DNA of 64,000 nt from Paenibacillus sp. V4I7 (GCF_030817275.1 NZ_JAUSZD010000002.1:4588001-4652000); one strand, 5' to 3'; shown: positions 17,109 to 26,226, counted from the first letter of the stretch. Numbers and translations are program-made. Notes: generated from the letters alone by a model not told the origin.

Positions 17109-17618
17109 TTATTTCGTACGAATAGGGAAAAACAAGTCTATCTCGGAGTTGGGATCATCCGGCTGGGTATAACGCTGATCATAAAACTCGAATTCATATT
17201 TACCCGTGCGGGAACCACCGTCGTATTCGTAAGGACTGTTCGGCAGCCAATGTCCCCAAAAATGCCCAAAGGCATCGCCTATACCGTCAAGAGGACCCCG
17301 ATGCGTCAGCACGATATAGCGCGCAGCTGGTACTTCGATGCGCGTCATGCCCTCGGGAATGTCACCATCCTGAGAGATTTGTACAGAGGCCGTATAATTG
17401 AATGGTTCGCCGGGCGGATTGTCCGGATTTTGCAGCATAAGTCCGTAGCTTCGCCAACCGAGCTGACTAGAAACTTCTGGAATGCGCTTATTAAATTCCC
17501 CCCACAGCTTGGCAATGGCGTTCTCGGACGGTGGCACAGACATATCAAAATGAATCTTTTCGGTCATTCCAACAACGATGAAGGCTGGTTTTTCGATAAT
17601 TTTAGTTTCGATAATCAT
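17109..17618 (-). CDS. GyrI-like / AraC effector-binding domain protein
   Basis: A 169-residue protein consisting of a single GyrI-like small-molecule-binding domain. It begins MIIETKIIEKPAFIVVG, then has the W-x-x-F segment, a TASVQIS strand, and the C-terminal YDQRYTQPDDPNSEIDLFFPI, typical of the duplicated beta-alpha-beta fold. There is no HTH domain, so it is a stand-alone effector-binding protein and may bind drugs or act on cyclopropanoid compounds as some family members do. It is monocistronic, with its own terminator and a promoter region facing the bidirectional terminator at 17768. Confidence 0.85.
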   Translation of the reverse strand: MIIETKIIEKPAFIVVGMTEKIHFDMSVPPSENAIAKLWGEFNKRIPEVSSQLGWRSYGLMLQNPDNPPGEPFNYTASVQISQDGDIPEGMTRIEVPAARYIVLTHRGPLDGIGDAFGHFWGHWLPNSPYEYDGGSRTGKYEFEFYDQRYTQPDDPNSEIDLFFPIRTK

Positions 17619-17767
17619 GAGTGGTTATTCTCCTTATTTTGGGATGTGGGGATGTTACGCACTTGCTTATTCTGATAATGGAATTTTTATCCATATGCAA
17701 ATTATAGAGTACATACGTTCCCTTGTAAACGTTTTTTTATGTTTTTAATACGAATACATCTTTGAAG

Positions 17768-17811
17768 AAAACGAAAATAGGAGCTGCTACAAAGCAGCTC
17801 CTATTTTCGTT
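17768..17811. terminator. Strong bidirectional terminator
   Basis: Perfect stem AAATAGGAGCTGCT / AGCAGCTCCTATTT with four-base loop, extended by further pairs and flanked by A and T runs. It ends the MDR dehydrogenase gene. Confidence 0.85.
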
Positions 17812-17906
17812 TTCGTAGCGGAATGACAATCATTTTCTTCCAATACTTCAATCCCATTCATTTTTGGAAATTGGGAGCGACAGATTCTTCCCGCATATTT
17901 GAAAGC

Positions 17907-18824
17907 TTAATTAATCCTAAGCACAATTTTCCCGCGACCGTGCCTGGTTTCGATAGCCAGGTGTGCATCTTCCGCCTGGTCCAACATGTAGATCTGCCTG
18001 ATCTGGATGTGAAGCCTGCCCTTTGAATGAAGATCCACTAGTTCTGCAAGCTGGGCTGCCGAACGTTCCCCGCGGACGACGCGAAGTCCGAGCTCCTCAA
18101 TGAGGTCGTACGCGAAGAACGTACAGATGCGGTTCTTGTCCCTCACCAATTCCACCGCCGCTCGAATCCCTTCACCTCCGGCCGTATCGAACACGGCGTC
18201 AACACCATTCGGTGCGAGTGCCCGTACCCGCTCGGCCAGACCTTCCTCATACGTAACCGGTATGGCGCCCAGCGAACGGAGAAATTCGTGGTTGCTCTCG
18301 CTGGCTGTGCCGATAACGGCCTTGGCTCCCAACTCCTTAGCCAGCTGTACGGCGAAAGCGCCTAGCGATCCGGCCGCGCCGTTGATCAGGATTGTATCGC
18401 CCGGTTTCACTCCAATCGCCTTCAAGGCGATGTAAGCACCCTGACCGTTGCCAGTCAACCCGCCTGCTTCTTCCCAGGACATGGTATCTGGCTTGCTCAC
18501 GATCTGATCGGCGCTGACAACAACATATTCAGCGTAGCCATTCAATGTTGTGAAGCCGAGCACTGGGTTGCCCACGGAGAAGCCGGTTACACCGTCCCCA
18601 ACCTGATCCACGATTCCTGCGAATTCATTACCCGGAATTTGCGGAAGATTCACCGCGACCCCATATGATGGCGTCCAGCCGCTGCGTATGGCGCAGTCGT
18701 AATGCTGTACACCAGCGGTTTTCACGCGGACCCTAACTTGACCCGGACCTGCCTGCGGATCCGGAAACTCCATAACTCTCATGACTTCCGGTCCTCCGAT
18801 TGAAGTAAATGCTGCTGCTCTCAT
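17907..18824 (-). CDS. NADP-dependent medium-chain oxidoreductase (quinone reductase type)
   Basis: A 305-residue zinc-independent MDR enzyme. It has a GroES-like N-domain with GNEFAGIVDQVGDGV and the Rossmann motif INGAAGSLGAFAVQLAKELGA, with no Cys-rich structural zinc loop. It probably reduces quinones or alpha,beta-unsaturated carbonyls. It lies 103 bases downstream of the MFS pump gene on the same strand, probably co-transcribed, with a divergent LysR regulator upstream of the pump. This suggests a detoxification unit. Substrate unknown. Confidence 0.88.
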   Translation of the reverse strand: MRAAAFTSIGGPEVMRVMEFPDPQAGPGQVRVRVKTAGVQHYDCAIRSGWTPSYGVAVNLPQIPGNEFAGIVDQVGDGVTGFSVGNPVLGFTTLNGYAEYVVVSADQIVSKPDTMSWEEAGGLTGNGQGAYIALKAIGVKPGDTILINGAAGSLGAFAVQLAKELGAKAVIGTASESNHEFLRSLGAIPVTYEEGLAERVRALAPNGVDAVFDTAGGEGIRAAVELVRDKNRICTFFAYDLIEELGLRVVRGERSAAQLAELVDLHSKGRLHIQIRQIYMLDQAEDAHLAIETRHGRGKIVLRIN

Positions 18825-18927
18825 AGGATATTCCTCCTTGTTTGTTCGATCAGAATGTCAAAATGCAACGTACAATTTCCCGCTGAACGGATCCTTTACG
18901 ATTGTTTGCTTTTGAATAAGATCATCG

Positions 18928-20298
18928 TCATGTCGCTTTCCTCTTGCGTTCGGCTCTGCCGAATTGAAAATAATAGATCAGTAAAATCATCGCATGCAAG
19001 AAGGCAAGAACAAAATAAATATTGCTGTAAACGAACGCGACCGGAAACGAATTTGCCGCATTCCAAACGGAACTTGCGCCTTGATCAATTGTCGTGCTGT
19101 AAATACTTGCGGAAACGGCCCCAGCAACAAAGTTCAGCATCGCGAGCAGTCCCATGCCGACCCCCGTCTGTTCCTTTGGCAGTGTTCGGGAAATCGTATT
19201 GGACAAGGCAATCATCATGAACGATTGCCCCACATTGCCGAAGATCAGAAAGACGGCGATATAAACAGGTGAGATTCCCGCAAAGGAAGACAATAGAGCA
19301 AAACAGGTCAATAACAGCAAAGATGCCACGTAATAAAGGAATGGATTACCTTTTGCATCCGCCAGCTTGCCTGCTTTTCGACCCAGAATTGCAGTCGTGA
19401 CGGCTGCCGGAGCTATCGCGAAGCCGATCAGTCCCGGTGCCAGATGGTTGACTTGGGACAATAGCTGGGGGCTCAGAAACGCTAGTGAATAACCGATCCC
19501 TGTCGTCAGAAAAGCAATCGCCAGCACAAGGGAATAGCTTTTATTACGGAACAGTTCTGGCCGGATGAACGGTTTCGCCACAGAACGGATTCTTGCTATA
19601 AACAAGACGAACAAAATAAGACAGCCTGCAGCCGGCATCCACGCCTCGTACGTGATCGCAAGTAGCAGCAACGCCGCTGTTCCAGCGAGCAGTCCGCCGC
19701 CTATCCAATCGATGTTGCCTGCATCTTCATGTTCATTATCCAAATATTTGCGGTAGTAGGGCAATGTGAATAGAGTAAAGAGCGGCATGCAGAACAGCCA
19801 ACGCCAATGAACTATACTGACCACCAAAGTGGCCACGAGCGGGCCGATTGCACCGCCGATTGCCAAACCGGTCATTGATATCCCCAGTGCCCGTCCCCGG
19901 CTCTCCGGAGGAAAATAACGAACCGGAATAATGCTGGCCGTTGCTGGAACTACCGCAGCCCCTGCCGCCTGCAAAATCCGGCTAAGCAGAACCATCCAGT
20001 AAGCTTGGGCAACGAGGCCGATCAGGGAGCCGAATACAAAAAAGATCAGACCGAACGTCAACAGATTTTTGAGCTTATAGATGTCGGCCAGCTTCCCATA
20101 GATCACGGTTCCGATGGCATATATTAGTAAAAAGGCTGACGTAACCCAACTCACTTGCGCGAAGGAAAGCTGAAATTCCGCGCGGATCTCGGGCAATACG
20201 ATATTGAACATAGACGCACTCATCACAGAGATGACAAGCGTGAATGCGAGAATTCGGATCAATTTTTCTCCTGCTTGCTGTTGAACTCCGGTTTCCAT
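18928..20298 (-). CDS. MFS multidrug efflux transporter (14-TM type)
   Basis: An integral membrane proton-drug antiporter of about 456 residues. MFS motif A is visible as YGKLADIYKLKNLL, and motif C-like glycines occur in GLAIGGAIGPLVATL. Overall layout and length resemble TetL-type 14-helix pumps. I choose the ATG at 20298 (with AGGA seven bases upstream) rather than the GTG at 20337. It is transcribed divergently from the LysR gene, 184 bases apart, and is followed by the MDR reductase. The substrate cannot be told from sequence. Confidence 0.87.
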   Translation of the reverse strand: METGVQQQAGEKLIRILAFTLVISVMSASMFNIVLPEIRAEFQLSFAQVSWVTSAFLLIYAIGTVIYGKLADIYKLKNLLTFGLIFFVFGSLIGLVAQAYWMVLLSRILQAAGAAVVPATASIIPVRYFPPESRGRALGISMTGLAIGGAIGPLVATLVVSIVHWRWLFCMPLFTLFTLPYYRKYLDNEHEDAGNIDWIGGGLLAGTAALLLLAITYEAWMPAAGCLILFVLFIARIRSVAKPFIRPELFRNKSYSLVLAIAFLTTGIGYSLAFLSPQLLSQVNHLAPGLIGFAIAPAAVTTAILGRKAGKLADAKGNPFLYYVASLLLLTCFALLSSFAGISPVYIAVFLIFGNVGQSFMMIALSNTISRTLPKEQTGVGMGLLAMLNFVAGAVSASIYSTTIDQGASSVWNAANSFPVAFVYSNIYFVLAFLHAMILLIYYFQFGRAERKRKAT

Positions 20299-20482
20299 TT
20301 CTTCATCCTGCTTTCCGTAAGGTGGAGTTCCGTACACCGAATTCGAATGGCAAGCCCTTCTTCCCGGGAAGTTTTTTATTTCGCTTGCATAGTTTGATTT
20401 TACAGCGGATAATTGATAAATAAAAAATACATCTTACTCTATATCATACATTCCTTTGAGTATATAAGAGGAGGGATTATAG

Positions 20483-21352
20483 ATGGAACTGCTGCAATTG
20501 CAGTATTTTCGTACGGTTGCCAGAATGGAGCATATGACGAAGGCAGCACAAGATCTGCGGATCGCGCAGCCCGCTCTCAGCAAGACGATCGCCCGGCTAG
20601 AGAAGGATGTAGGCGTGCCGCTATTTGACCGTCATGGCAGGCAAATTCGGCTTAATACGTTTGGCAAAGCGTTTTTGGATAAAGTGGAAGCGGCGCTCAC
20701 CCTATTGGAAGAAGGACAGAAAGAAATATCCGATCTTGCGGGATTGGAGTACGGGAGCATTCATTTGGCGACATCGACGCTAGATCGTCTGTCAGAACCT
20801 TTGAGCTCTTTCCTTACTCTTCACCCGAATGTTAATTTTCGGATCACTCAGGCCTCGCTGGAAGAAATGGCTCATCTCCTTGAAGTCGGAGAAGTGGATA
20901 TTTGCTTTACACCTTTGCCTATGGAAAGGCCGGATTTCAGTGTGTCGTCCGTATTAAACGAAGATGTATATCTGGCAGTTCCTCCGTCGCATCGATTAGC
21001 GGGCCTTCACAGCGTTCGCTTGAACGAGGTGGCTGATGAACCGTTTATCGGTTACAAAGAAGGTTTTCCTTTTCAAAAAATGAATGATGATTTCTTCCGT
21101 AGAGTAGGGATATCGCCAAATTACGTCTGTCGGGTAGACGAACCTGCCGCCATATCCAATCTTGTCCGCGCCGGACTAGGCGTTGCGTTGGTCGGCAATT
21201 GCGGAGGGCCGAATTCCCCTCTTCATCTGTTGTCCATTGAATATCCTGTTTGCCAACGTCATTTTCAAATTGTATGGCATAACAAACGTTACCTCTCCAT
21301 GGCCGCTCGCAAGTTCAGGGATTTTGTGATCCAGTATTTTGCTGCTTCATAA
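20483..21352 (+). CDS. LysR-family transcriptional regulator
   Basis: A 289-residue regulator. The winged HTH at the N-terminus (LQLQYFRTVARMEHMTKAA onward, recognition region QPALSKTIARLEKDVGVPLF) is followed by a two-lobed periplasmic-binding-like effector domain. The ATG at 20483 has GAGGAGG upstream. It is divergent from the MFS pump and reductase genes, and by the normal LysR arrangement it probably controls them from the shared intergenic region. The effector is unknown. Confidence 0.9.
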   Translation: MELLQLQYFRTVARMEHMTKAAQDLRIAQPALSKTIARLEKDVGVPLFDRHGRQIRLNTFGKAFLDKVEAALTLLEEGQKEISDLAGLEYGSIHLATSTLDRLSEPLSSFLTLHPNVNFRITQASLEEMAHLLEVGEVDICFTPLPMERPDFSVSSVLNEDVYLAVPPSHRLAGLHSVRLNEVADEPFIGYKEGFPFQKMNDDFFRRVGISPNYVCRVDEPAAISNLVRAGLGVALVGNCGGPNSPLHLLSIEYPVCQRHFQIVWHNKRYLSMAARKFRDFVIQYFAAS

Positions 21353-21415
21353 GGATTTTCCTTACGGGTGAAGGGGTAAATTCAATTGATAGAAATTTGC
21401 GGACAGAAATGCAAA

Positions 21416-21446
21416 TAACTCTCCACGTCTGGAGAGTTATTTTTTA
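21416..21446 (+). terminator. Terminator after the LysR gene
   Basis: ATAACTCTCCA-CGTC-TGGAGAGTTAT followed by a T run; an uninterrupted 11-base stem. Confidence 0.9.
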
Positions 21447-21474
21447 TGCAGAGGGATAACAATTTTACTCACAT

Positions 21475-22098
21475 TTAGTTGTTGATATAGCGCTCGAAGA
21501 TGTAACCGAAATCCTTGATCTTTAACTCAGAGTGCTTATTCTTCAACCAATTGTAGGTTGATTCGTTGATTGCATCGAATTGGGCTACCGGGGAAGTAGT
21601 TTGAGTTGTGATACGACCTGTCGCTTCCTTAGCAATAACTACGCTTTGCTTCGCATAACTAAACAAGTCCTCGTTATGTGCTACCGTCTCGGAAATCTTA
21701 ATTAAGGCTTTATACAAGTCTTTGATCTGCTCGATTTGCTTCTTGTCGACATCAATCGAGAAGTTGACGTCACCGATAATGAACTTGATCTCGACGTCAA
21801 GATCGATAGTTCCTGCAGTTTCCAAATACACCTTGGAAATTGCATTTGTATGGTAGCTGTAACGTTTCAGCATACGCTTGCTGCTAATAGCACTATCTCC
21901 ATCAAGGTGGATTAGGGCAAGGTTGGTAAAGCAGTATTCGTCCTTCTTCGACTTGATGATGAAGAAAATCTTCTCGCCATCCTCATGCATGACATAATCA
22001 TCTGAATCTACCTTGTCGAAATCACTCGGACTAATAACCTTACCTATATCACTTAAACCTAATGCATCTGCCGCAAACTTCTTGAACAATGGAATCAT
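21475..22098 (-). CDS. Bacterial PH-domain protein, YvbH-like
   Basis: A 207-residue cytosolic protein. Residues about 1-125 match the bacterial pleckstrin-homology domain (DEYCFTNLALIHLDGDSAISSKRMLKRYSY is characteristic). The C-terminal part resembles the YvbH oligomerisation extension, with a helix ending NWLKNKHSELKIKDFGYIFERYI. Molecular role unknown. It is monocistronic; a TATAAT-like -10 lies at about 22170 on the minus strand. It converges with the LysR terminator. Confidence 0.85.
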   Translation of the reverse strand: MIPLFKKFAADALGLSDIGKVISPSDFDKVDSDDYVMHEDGEKIFFIIKSKKDEYCFTNLALIHLDGDSAISSKRMLKRYSYHTNAISKVYLETAGTIDLDVEIKFIIGDVNFSIDVDKKQIEQIKDLYKALIKISETVAHNEDLFSYAKQSVVIAKEATGRITTQTTSPVAQFDAINESTYNWLKNKHSELKIKDFGYIFERYINN

Positions 22099-22346
22099 CC
22101 TCTCATTTTGAAAATAAAGATAAGTCAGTTTCCAACTCGGGATTTAAAAAATCGATCCCTTAGTTTAACCCTATTATACATTAATGGTATAATTTACATA
22201 AGTAGTTGGATTGCTGTGATTAGAGTATTATGAGTCCGTCAATGTCTTTGAGGTTACAGCAAGAGTTCAATCCTGCGAAAAATTGAAATTTTCAGGTTAT
22301 ATTAAGGTTGTTTTCAGTAAATATTCAGATACTATTGTTAGTATAA

Positions 22347-22395
22347 AAATCAAATTTAACAACACTATACAATGTAGTGTTAATAGATTTGATTT
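22347..22395. promoter_or_regulatory. 49-bp imperfect palindrome upstream of the YceI gene
   Basis: The core AACACTA-N7-TAGTGTT (22361-22381) is perfect, and the symmetry extends outwards through TTTAAC / GATTTGATTT-type flanks to AAATCAAAT / GATTTGATTT with four mismatches. It lies in the otherwise gene-free 22099-22505 stretch, about 110-160 bases upstream of the YceI start. Candidate operator of a dimeric regulator, probably MarR- or TetR-like. Confidence 0.6.
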
Positions 22396-22407
22396 TTTGC
22401 AATCGAA

Positions 22408-22426
22408 AACTACGCCATGTAGTGTT
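22408..22426. promoter_or_regulatory. Second copy of the AACAC(T)A/TAGTGTT operator
   Basis: AACTAC-N5-GTAGTGTT repeats the half-site GTAGTGTT of the neighbouring palindrome. Two copies spaced 46 bases apart support a specific regulator. The rest of 22099-22505 holds the PH-gene promoter and no further gene that I can support. Confidence 0.55.
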
Positions 22427-22505
22427 CATGAAATGGAGGTTAGGTTACAGAGGCAGTTCATTTATAAAATAGTTTTTTAGATTACATCTACAAGGAGGAA
22501 TAAAG

Positions 22506-23198
22506 ATGAAACTTAAACTAACCGCGTTGGCTGTTGGAGCTGTTGTTGTATTAGGTGGAGCTTATTATGCTTATGATTACTATGCCGGTAATCATGTGAC
22601 CATTCAAGAAGCTATTCCTGTGAATGGTGCTTCTACTCAGGTCAGTACAGCTGCTGCTGTTGATACAGGTAAATTGAACGGAGACTGGAGCATTCAGCCA
22701 GATTCTAAAGTCTACTTCTCAGTAACTACATCCAAGGAAAAAGTAAACTTCGAAGGCAGCACAGTGATAGGGAACTGGGCATTAAACACCACTGATCTGG
22801 CCAAAATGAAAGCTGAAGCCGTCGTTGGTATCGATACGCTGCAATCTGGAAATTCCCAAAGGGACGGTCACATTAAAGGTCAGCAATACTTAAATGCACA
22901 AACGTTCCCTGAGGCCAAGTTTACGCTCAAATCAATCGATAACTTTCCTAAAGAATGGAAAGAAGGTGAGAAAGTTTCCTTTGACATGCTAGGAACCCTC
23001 ACAATTAAAAATACAACGAAAGACGTAGTATTTAAGACCGATGCTGCTTATAACCAGGGTGTTATTAAGCTAGGGGGCAGTACGGCCGTGACTTTTGATG
23101 ATTTTGGGATGAAGAATCCTCATACCGTTGTTCTGGACACAGAGAATAATGTGACAATCACTCTGAGTCTGGTCATGGGCAAGAAGACAACTTCATAA
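22506..23198 (+). CDS. YceI-family lipocalin-like protein, membrane-anchored
   Basis: A 230-residue extracytoplasmic protein. An N-terminal uncleaved-looking signal anchor (about residues 5-25) is followed by a Thr/Ala-rich linker and the YceI domain from about residue 60: WSIQPDSKVYFSVTTSKEKVNFEGS, then a DGHIKGQQYLNAQTFPEAKF-type motif. YceI proteins bind isoprenoid-like lipids in an extended beta-barrel; in Firmicutes they are often stress or solvent-inducible. AAGGAGG precedes the ATG. The palindromes upstream suggest tight repression, but no regulator gene is adjacent. Confidence 0.88.
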   Translation: MKLKLTALAVGAVVVLGGAYYAYDYYAGNHVTIQEAIPVNGASTQVSTAAAVDTGKLNGDWSIQPDSKVYFSVTTSKEKVNFEGSTVIGNWALNTTDLAKMKAEAVVGIDTLQSGNSQRDGHIKGQQYLNAQTFPEAKFTLKSIDNFPKEWKEGEKVSFDMLGTLTIKNTTKDVVFKTDAAYNQGVIKLGGSTAVTFDDFGMKNPHTVVLDTENNVTITLSLVMGKKTTS

Positions 23199-23209
23199 TA
23201 CTCTTACAC

Positions 23210-23251
23210 AAAAAAGAACAAAGCCGCATTCTCTGCGACTTTGTTCTTTTT
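23210..23251 (+). terminator. Terminator after the YceI gene
   Basis: AAAAAGAACAAAG / CTTTGTTCTTTTT stem with 15-base loop, T-rich tail; symmetrical enough to work in both directions. Confidence 0.85.
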
Positions 23252-23410
23252 ATTTTTGTCACTAACAGCTTCGCGCATACGTTGTTTGCCCCTCATGGTC
23301 ATATCGCCCCCACTTTCACACTCTTTATTAACCTAAACTAAGATCACATTGATGCATGATAGAAACAACTCTGCCCCAATATCGGTCTAGAGAACGATCA
23401 TAAATAACTG

Positions 23411-23425
23411 AGTATATAATATACT
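23411..23425. promoter_or_regulatory. Palindrome over the drrAB promoter
   Basis: AGTATAT-A-ATATACT contains a TATAAT -10 and lies 40 bases before the ABC ATPase start. The half-site AGTATAT also occurs next to the TetR operator at 26051, so it may bind the linked TetR protein. Confidence 0.4.
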
Positions 23426-23464
23426 GTTTACATGATCCGCAATTTTGAAAAAGGGAGATACAAA

Positions 23465-24355
23465 ATGAATATCAATTCCATTGAAGTAAACGGATTGCGC
23501 AAAAGCTTCGGCAAACAAATCGTTCTGGACGGCATAGATTTGGCGGTAGCCAAAGGTACGATTTTCGCGCTGCTCGGGCCGAACGGCGCTGGTAAAACGA
23601 CACTGATTAACATCCTGTCAACGCTGTCCGAGCCGGACGAGGGATTCGCACGAATCGAAGGGTACGACGTCGTATCCAACCGATACGAGGTCCGTAGGTC
23701 GATCAGTCTCACCGGCCAATTCGCGGCAGTTGATGAAGTATTGACTGGTCACGAGAATATCATCATGATGTGCCGGCTGTCTGGTTTATCGCGGGGGGAG
23801 TCCCGCTTACGGACAGCAGAGCTGCTGAAACGTTTCGATCTCGAAGACGCCGCAGGCAAGCGTGTGAAAACATTCTCAGGCGGCATGCGCCGTAGGTTGG
23901 ATCTTGCCGTAAGTCTAGTCGTTAACCGTCCGGTGCTCTTTCTGGACGAACCAACGACGGGACTTGACACCGTCAGCCGCCGCTCTCTTTGGGAAATCAT
24001 CTTGCGACTTAAGCAGCAAGGAATGACGATTTTTTTGACGACACAATATTTAGAAGAAGCCGACCAGCTTGCAGACGAAATCGCGGTGATGGGTCGCGGA
24101 CGAATCGTTGCAACCGGCTCCGCCGAGGCTTTGAAGGCGCGCGTCGGCGGCGAAGTCATCGAGTTGCGGAATCACATGGACGAAGTCATTCGATCCATAC
24201 CGACGAGCGGCAGTGTTCAGGATGTTCGCCACACGTTGAGCGAGATCGCCCACTTATGCCCACCGGATACACGGCTCTTCATTCGAAAGCCTAGCATGGA
24301 TGACGTCTTTCTTGCCTTAACATCCATCGATCAAAAGGAGGCTTCACTCACATGA
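23465..24355 (+). CDS. ABC exporter ATP-binding protein, DrrA-like
   Basis: A 296-residue ATPase. Walker A is GPNGAGKTT, the signature is FSGGMRRRLDLA, and Walker B is LFLDEPTTGLD, followed by a C-terminal extension of about 80 residues as in daunorubicin-resistance DrrA. The ATG at 23465 follows AGGGAG; an upstream ATG at 23432 lacks a ribosome site. It overlaps the permease gene by four bases (ATGA). It powers export of an unknown, probably hydrophobic, drug-like compound. Confidence 0.9.
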   Translation: MNINSIEVNGLRKSFGKQIVLDGIDLAVAKGTIFALLGPNGAGKTTLINILSTLSEPDEGFARIEGYDVVSNRYEVRRSISLTGQFAAVDEVLTGHENIIMMCRLSGLSRGESRLRTAELLKRFDLEDAAGKRVKTFSGGMRRRLDLAVSLVVNRPVLFLDEPTTGLDTVSRRSLWEIILRLKQQGMTIFLTTQYLEEADQLADEIAVMGRGRIVATGSAEALKARVGGEVIELRNHMDEVIRSIPTSGSVQDVRHTLSEIAHLCPPDTRLFIRKPSMDDVFLALTSIDQKEASLT

Positions 24356-25140
24356 ACGATCTTCAACCAGTTCCAAAGCCCGCTTCTTTTGCAGCAACCA
24401 ATACCGTCTTCATCGGTCGCAGTATCCTTCATAGCTTGCGCAACATCGAGTCGCTCCTTATGGCGATCATGCTGCCCATTATGTTAATGTTGCTGTTTAC
24501 CTACGTATTCGGCGGTGCAATCGATCCGAGCGGCGACTACGTGAATTATGTCGTGCCGGGTATTATTCTGTTGTGCGCTGGTTTCGGCTCGTCCAGCACG
24601 GCTGTCGATGTCGCAACAGACATGACGAATGGCATTATCGACCGGTTCAGAACAATGCCGATCCGCAGCATAAGCGTAATTACGGGGCATGTCGCCGCTA
24701 GTCTCGTCCGGAATTCGCTCGCTACTTGCATGGTCATCGGGGTGGCGTTGCTTGTCGGTTTCCGCCCTTCCGCCAACCTGTTGGAATGGCTAGGAGCTCT
24801 TGGGGTCATCTTATTGTTCATTCTGACCTTTACTTGGTTGTTCGCCGCGATCGGCCTCGTAACGGGCAGCCCTTCCGCCGCCAGCGGCTACGGTTTCGCT
24901 TTGCTATTCCTCCCTTACTTGTCCAGCGCTTTCGTTCCAACTAGCACGATGCCTGCGTGGCTGCAAGGGGTCGCTAACCATCAGCCGATTACGCCAGTCA
25001 TTGAGACGATTCGCGGGCTGTTAACCGGCACACCGGTGATGGATAACGGCTGGTGGGCCATCGGTTGGTGTGTAACGCTCCTGGTGATTGCGATCGGCTG
25101 GTGCAGCCTCGCTTTCCGCCGTATTGGCGGAAGGCGATAA
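24352..25140 (+). CDS. ABC-2 type exporter permease, DrrB-like
   Basis: A 262-residue membrane protein with six hydrophobic segments and the ABC-2 signature region FRTMPIRSISVITGHVAA. The length fits DrrB. Its ATG overlaps the ATPase stop, so both are translated together. A terminator follows, then the convergent TetR-like gene. Confidence 0.9.
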   Translation: MNDLQPVPKPASFAATNTVFIGRSILHSLRNIESLLMAIMLPIMLMLLFTYVFGGAIDPSGDYVNYVVPGIILLCAGFGSSSTAVDVATDMTNGIIDRFRTMPIRSISVITGHVAASLVRNSLATCMVIGVALLVGFRPSANLLEWLGALGVILLFILTFTWLFAAIGLVTGSPSAASGYGFALLFLPYLSSAFVPTSTMPAWLQGVANHQPITPVIETIRGLLTGTPVMDNGWWAIGWCVTLLVIAIGWCSLAFRRIGGRR

Positions 25141-25147
25141 AATAAAT

Positions 25148-25187
25148 AAAAACAGCGTTCCTGCGATGCAGAAACGCTGTTTTTATT
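25148..25187. terminator. Bidirectional terminator between drrB and tetR genes
   Basis: AAAAACAGCGTT(C)CTGC / GCAG(A)AACGCTGTTTTT stem; A and T runs on either side. Confidence 0.85.
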
Positions 25188-25210
25188 TAAATGTTAGCAC
25201 TGGATGCCAT

Positions 25211-25996
25211 TTATCCTTGACCCGATATTTTTTGCTGTAAATAATGCTCGATGCCATCCAAAATCCGTTCGAGTCCGAAATCGAGATCGTCACCAATGGG
25301 ATTATCCGCTTCGTCCGTGTAAGCACCTGACATCAAGATGGGATGTAAATATGGAAACCGATCTGGCTTGACCAACTGTTTGAGGGCGCTGCTGTAGCCC
25401 ACGCCGCTAAACGTTTCCGGACTTGCGCCTTCACGGATGGCACGGTCCATGTCTCGCGCAATTAGGCCGCATGCCCGGCTATAGCTGCTTACAAGCAGTA
25501 GGAATGACATTTTCTCAAAATCGTTAAGCAGGAAATCCCGCATTATTCTAAGCATCCAATCGATCACTTGTAGATTGCCTGGCGTGAGCGGTACGCTCGT
25601 AATCGGGATATCGCCATACCATGGATGTTTCCTGAAGACATCCACGCAAGCCCAGACGTATTCCCTCATTTCCTGACGCCACGTTTTACCCGCTACTTCA
25701 GGTGGAATCGGAATGTCGCAGACCGCGTCCTGCATGAGCACCAACAGGTCTTCTTTACTCGTAATGTAGCGATACAAAGACATCGTGGTAAAACCCAAAG
25801 ATTGGGCGACTCTGCTCATCGAAACAGCCGCAAGACCATCCCGATCGGCAATGACAATCGCTGCGTCAACGATTTTCTTGACGCTAAGCTCGCCTTTGGG
25901 CCCCCTCCGAGGCTGCTTGACGATTCCCCAGCTCAGGGTAATCCCTGACGGTAACCTATTTAATGTTTCTTCATCGATCCCATCGCCGGTCTCCAT
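25211..25996 (-). CDS. TetR-family transcriptional regulator
   Basis: A 261-residue regulator with a 35-residue N-terminal extension before the HTH. The recognition helix reads GLAAVSMSRVAQSLGFTTMSLYRYITSKEDLL. The C-terminal domain resembles the TetR/ActR type (W-rich, with IDWMLRIMRDFLLND). It converges with the DrrAB-like exporter genes and probably controls them as well as itself; a perfect palindrome lies 38 bases upstream of its start. The extension could be spurious, with translation from a later codon, but no better ribosome site was seen. Confidence 0.85.
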   Translation of the reverse strand: METGDGIDEETLNRLPSGITLSWGIVKQPRRGPKGELSVKKIVDAAIVIADRDGLAAVSMSRVAQSLGFTTMSLYRYITSKEDLLVLMQDAVCDIPIPPEVAGKTWRQEMREYVWACVDVFRKHPWYGDIPITSVPLTPGNLQVIDWMLRIMRDFLLNDFEKMSFLLLVSSYSRACGLIARDMDRAIREGASPETFSGVGYSSALKQLVKPDRFPYLHPILMSGAYTDEADNPIGDDLDFGLERILDGIEHYLQQKISGQG

Positions 25997-26034
25997 GTTG
26001 TTCGATCCTCCATCATCAGCGTAAGTCCCGAAAT

Positions 26035-26051
26035 TGTATACTTCGTATACA
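26035..26051. promoter_or_regulatory. Perfect palindromic TetR-type operator
   Basis: TGTATAC-TTC-GTATACA, a 17-bp perfect inverted repeat directly upstream of the TetR gene; likely autoregulatory. Confidence 0.7.
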
Positions 26052-26201
26052 GTATATCACAATCGCTATTATAACGCTCAGATGGAGTTCATCCCTCTTT
26101 CCATAATTACATCAAGTTTTACAAGGGGATACGTTCTCTCTGCCGGGTGGCTAGCTCCCTCATTCGCTTTATTTTGTTATCGTTTACATTCCTTTAAAAA
26201 A

Positions 26202-26226
26202 CAAAAAAATGATCCATAAGATCATT
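26202..26226 (-). terminator. Terminator of the lacI-like gene
   Basis: On the minus strand AATGATC-TTATG-GATCATT followed by TTTTTTT, 11 bases after the stop codon. Confidence 0.85.

Noticed and set aside
17020-17811. Two hairpins sharing AGGAGCTGC (17020 and 17768) as a possible mobile repeat
   Set aside because: Each sits at a gene end with a T run and the sequences outside the stem differ; they are ordinary terminators.
22283-22480. A 65-codon frame upstream of yceI
   Set aside because: It runs through both palindromes, is A/T-driven and lacks a ribosome site.
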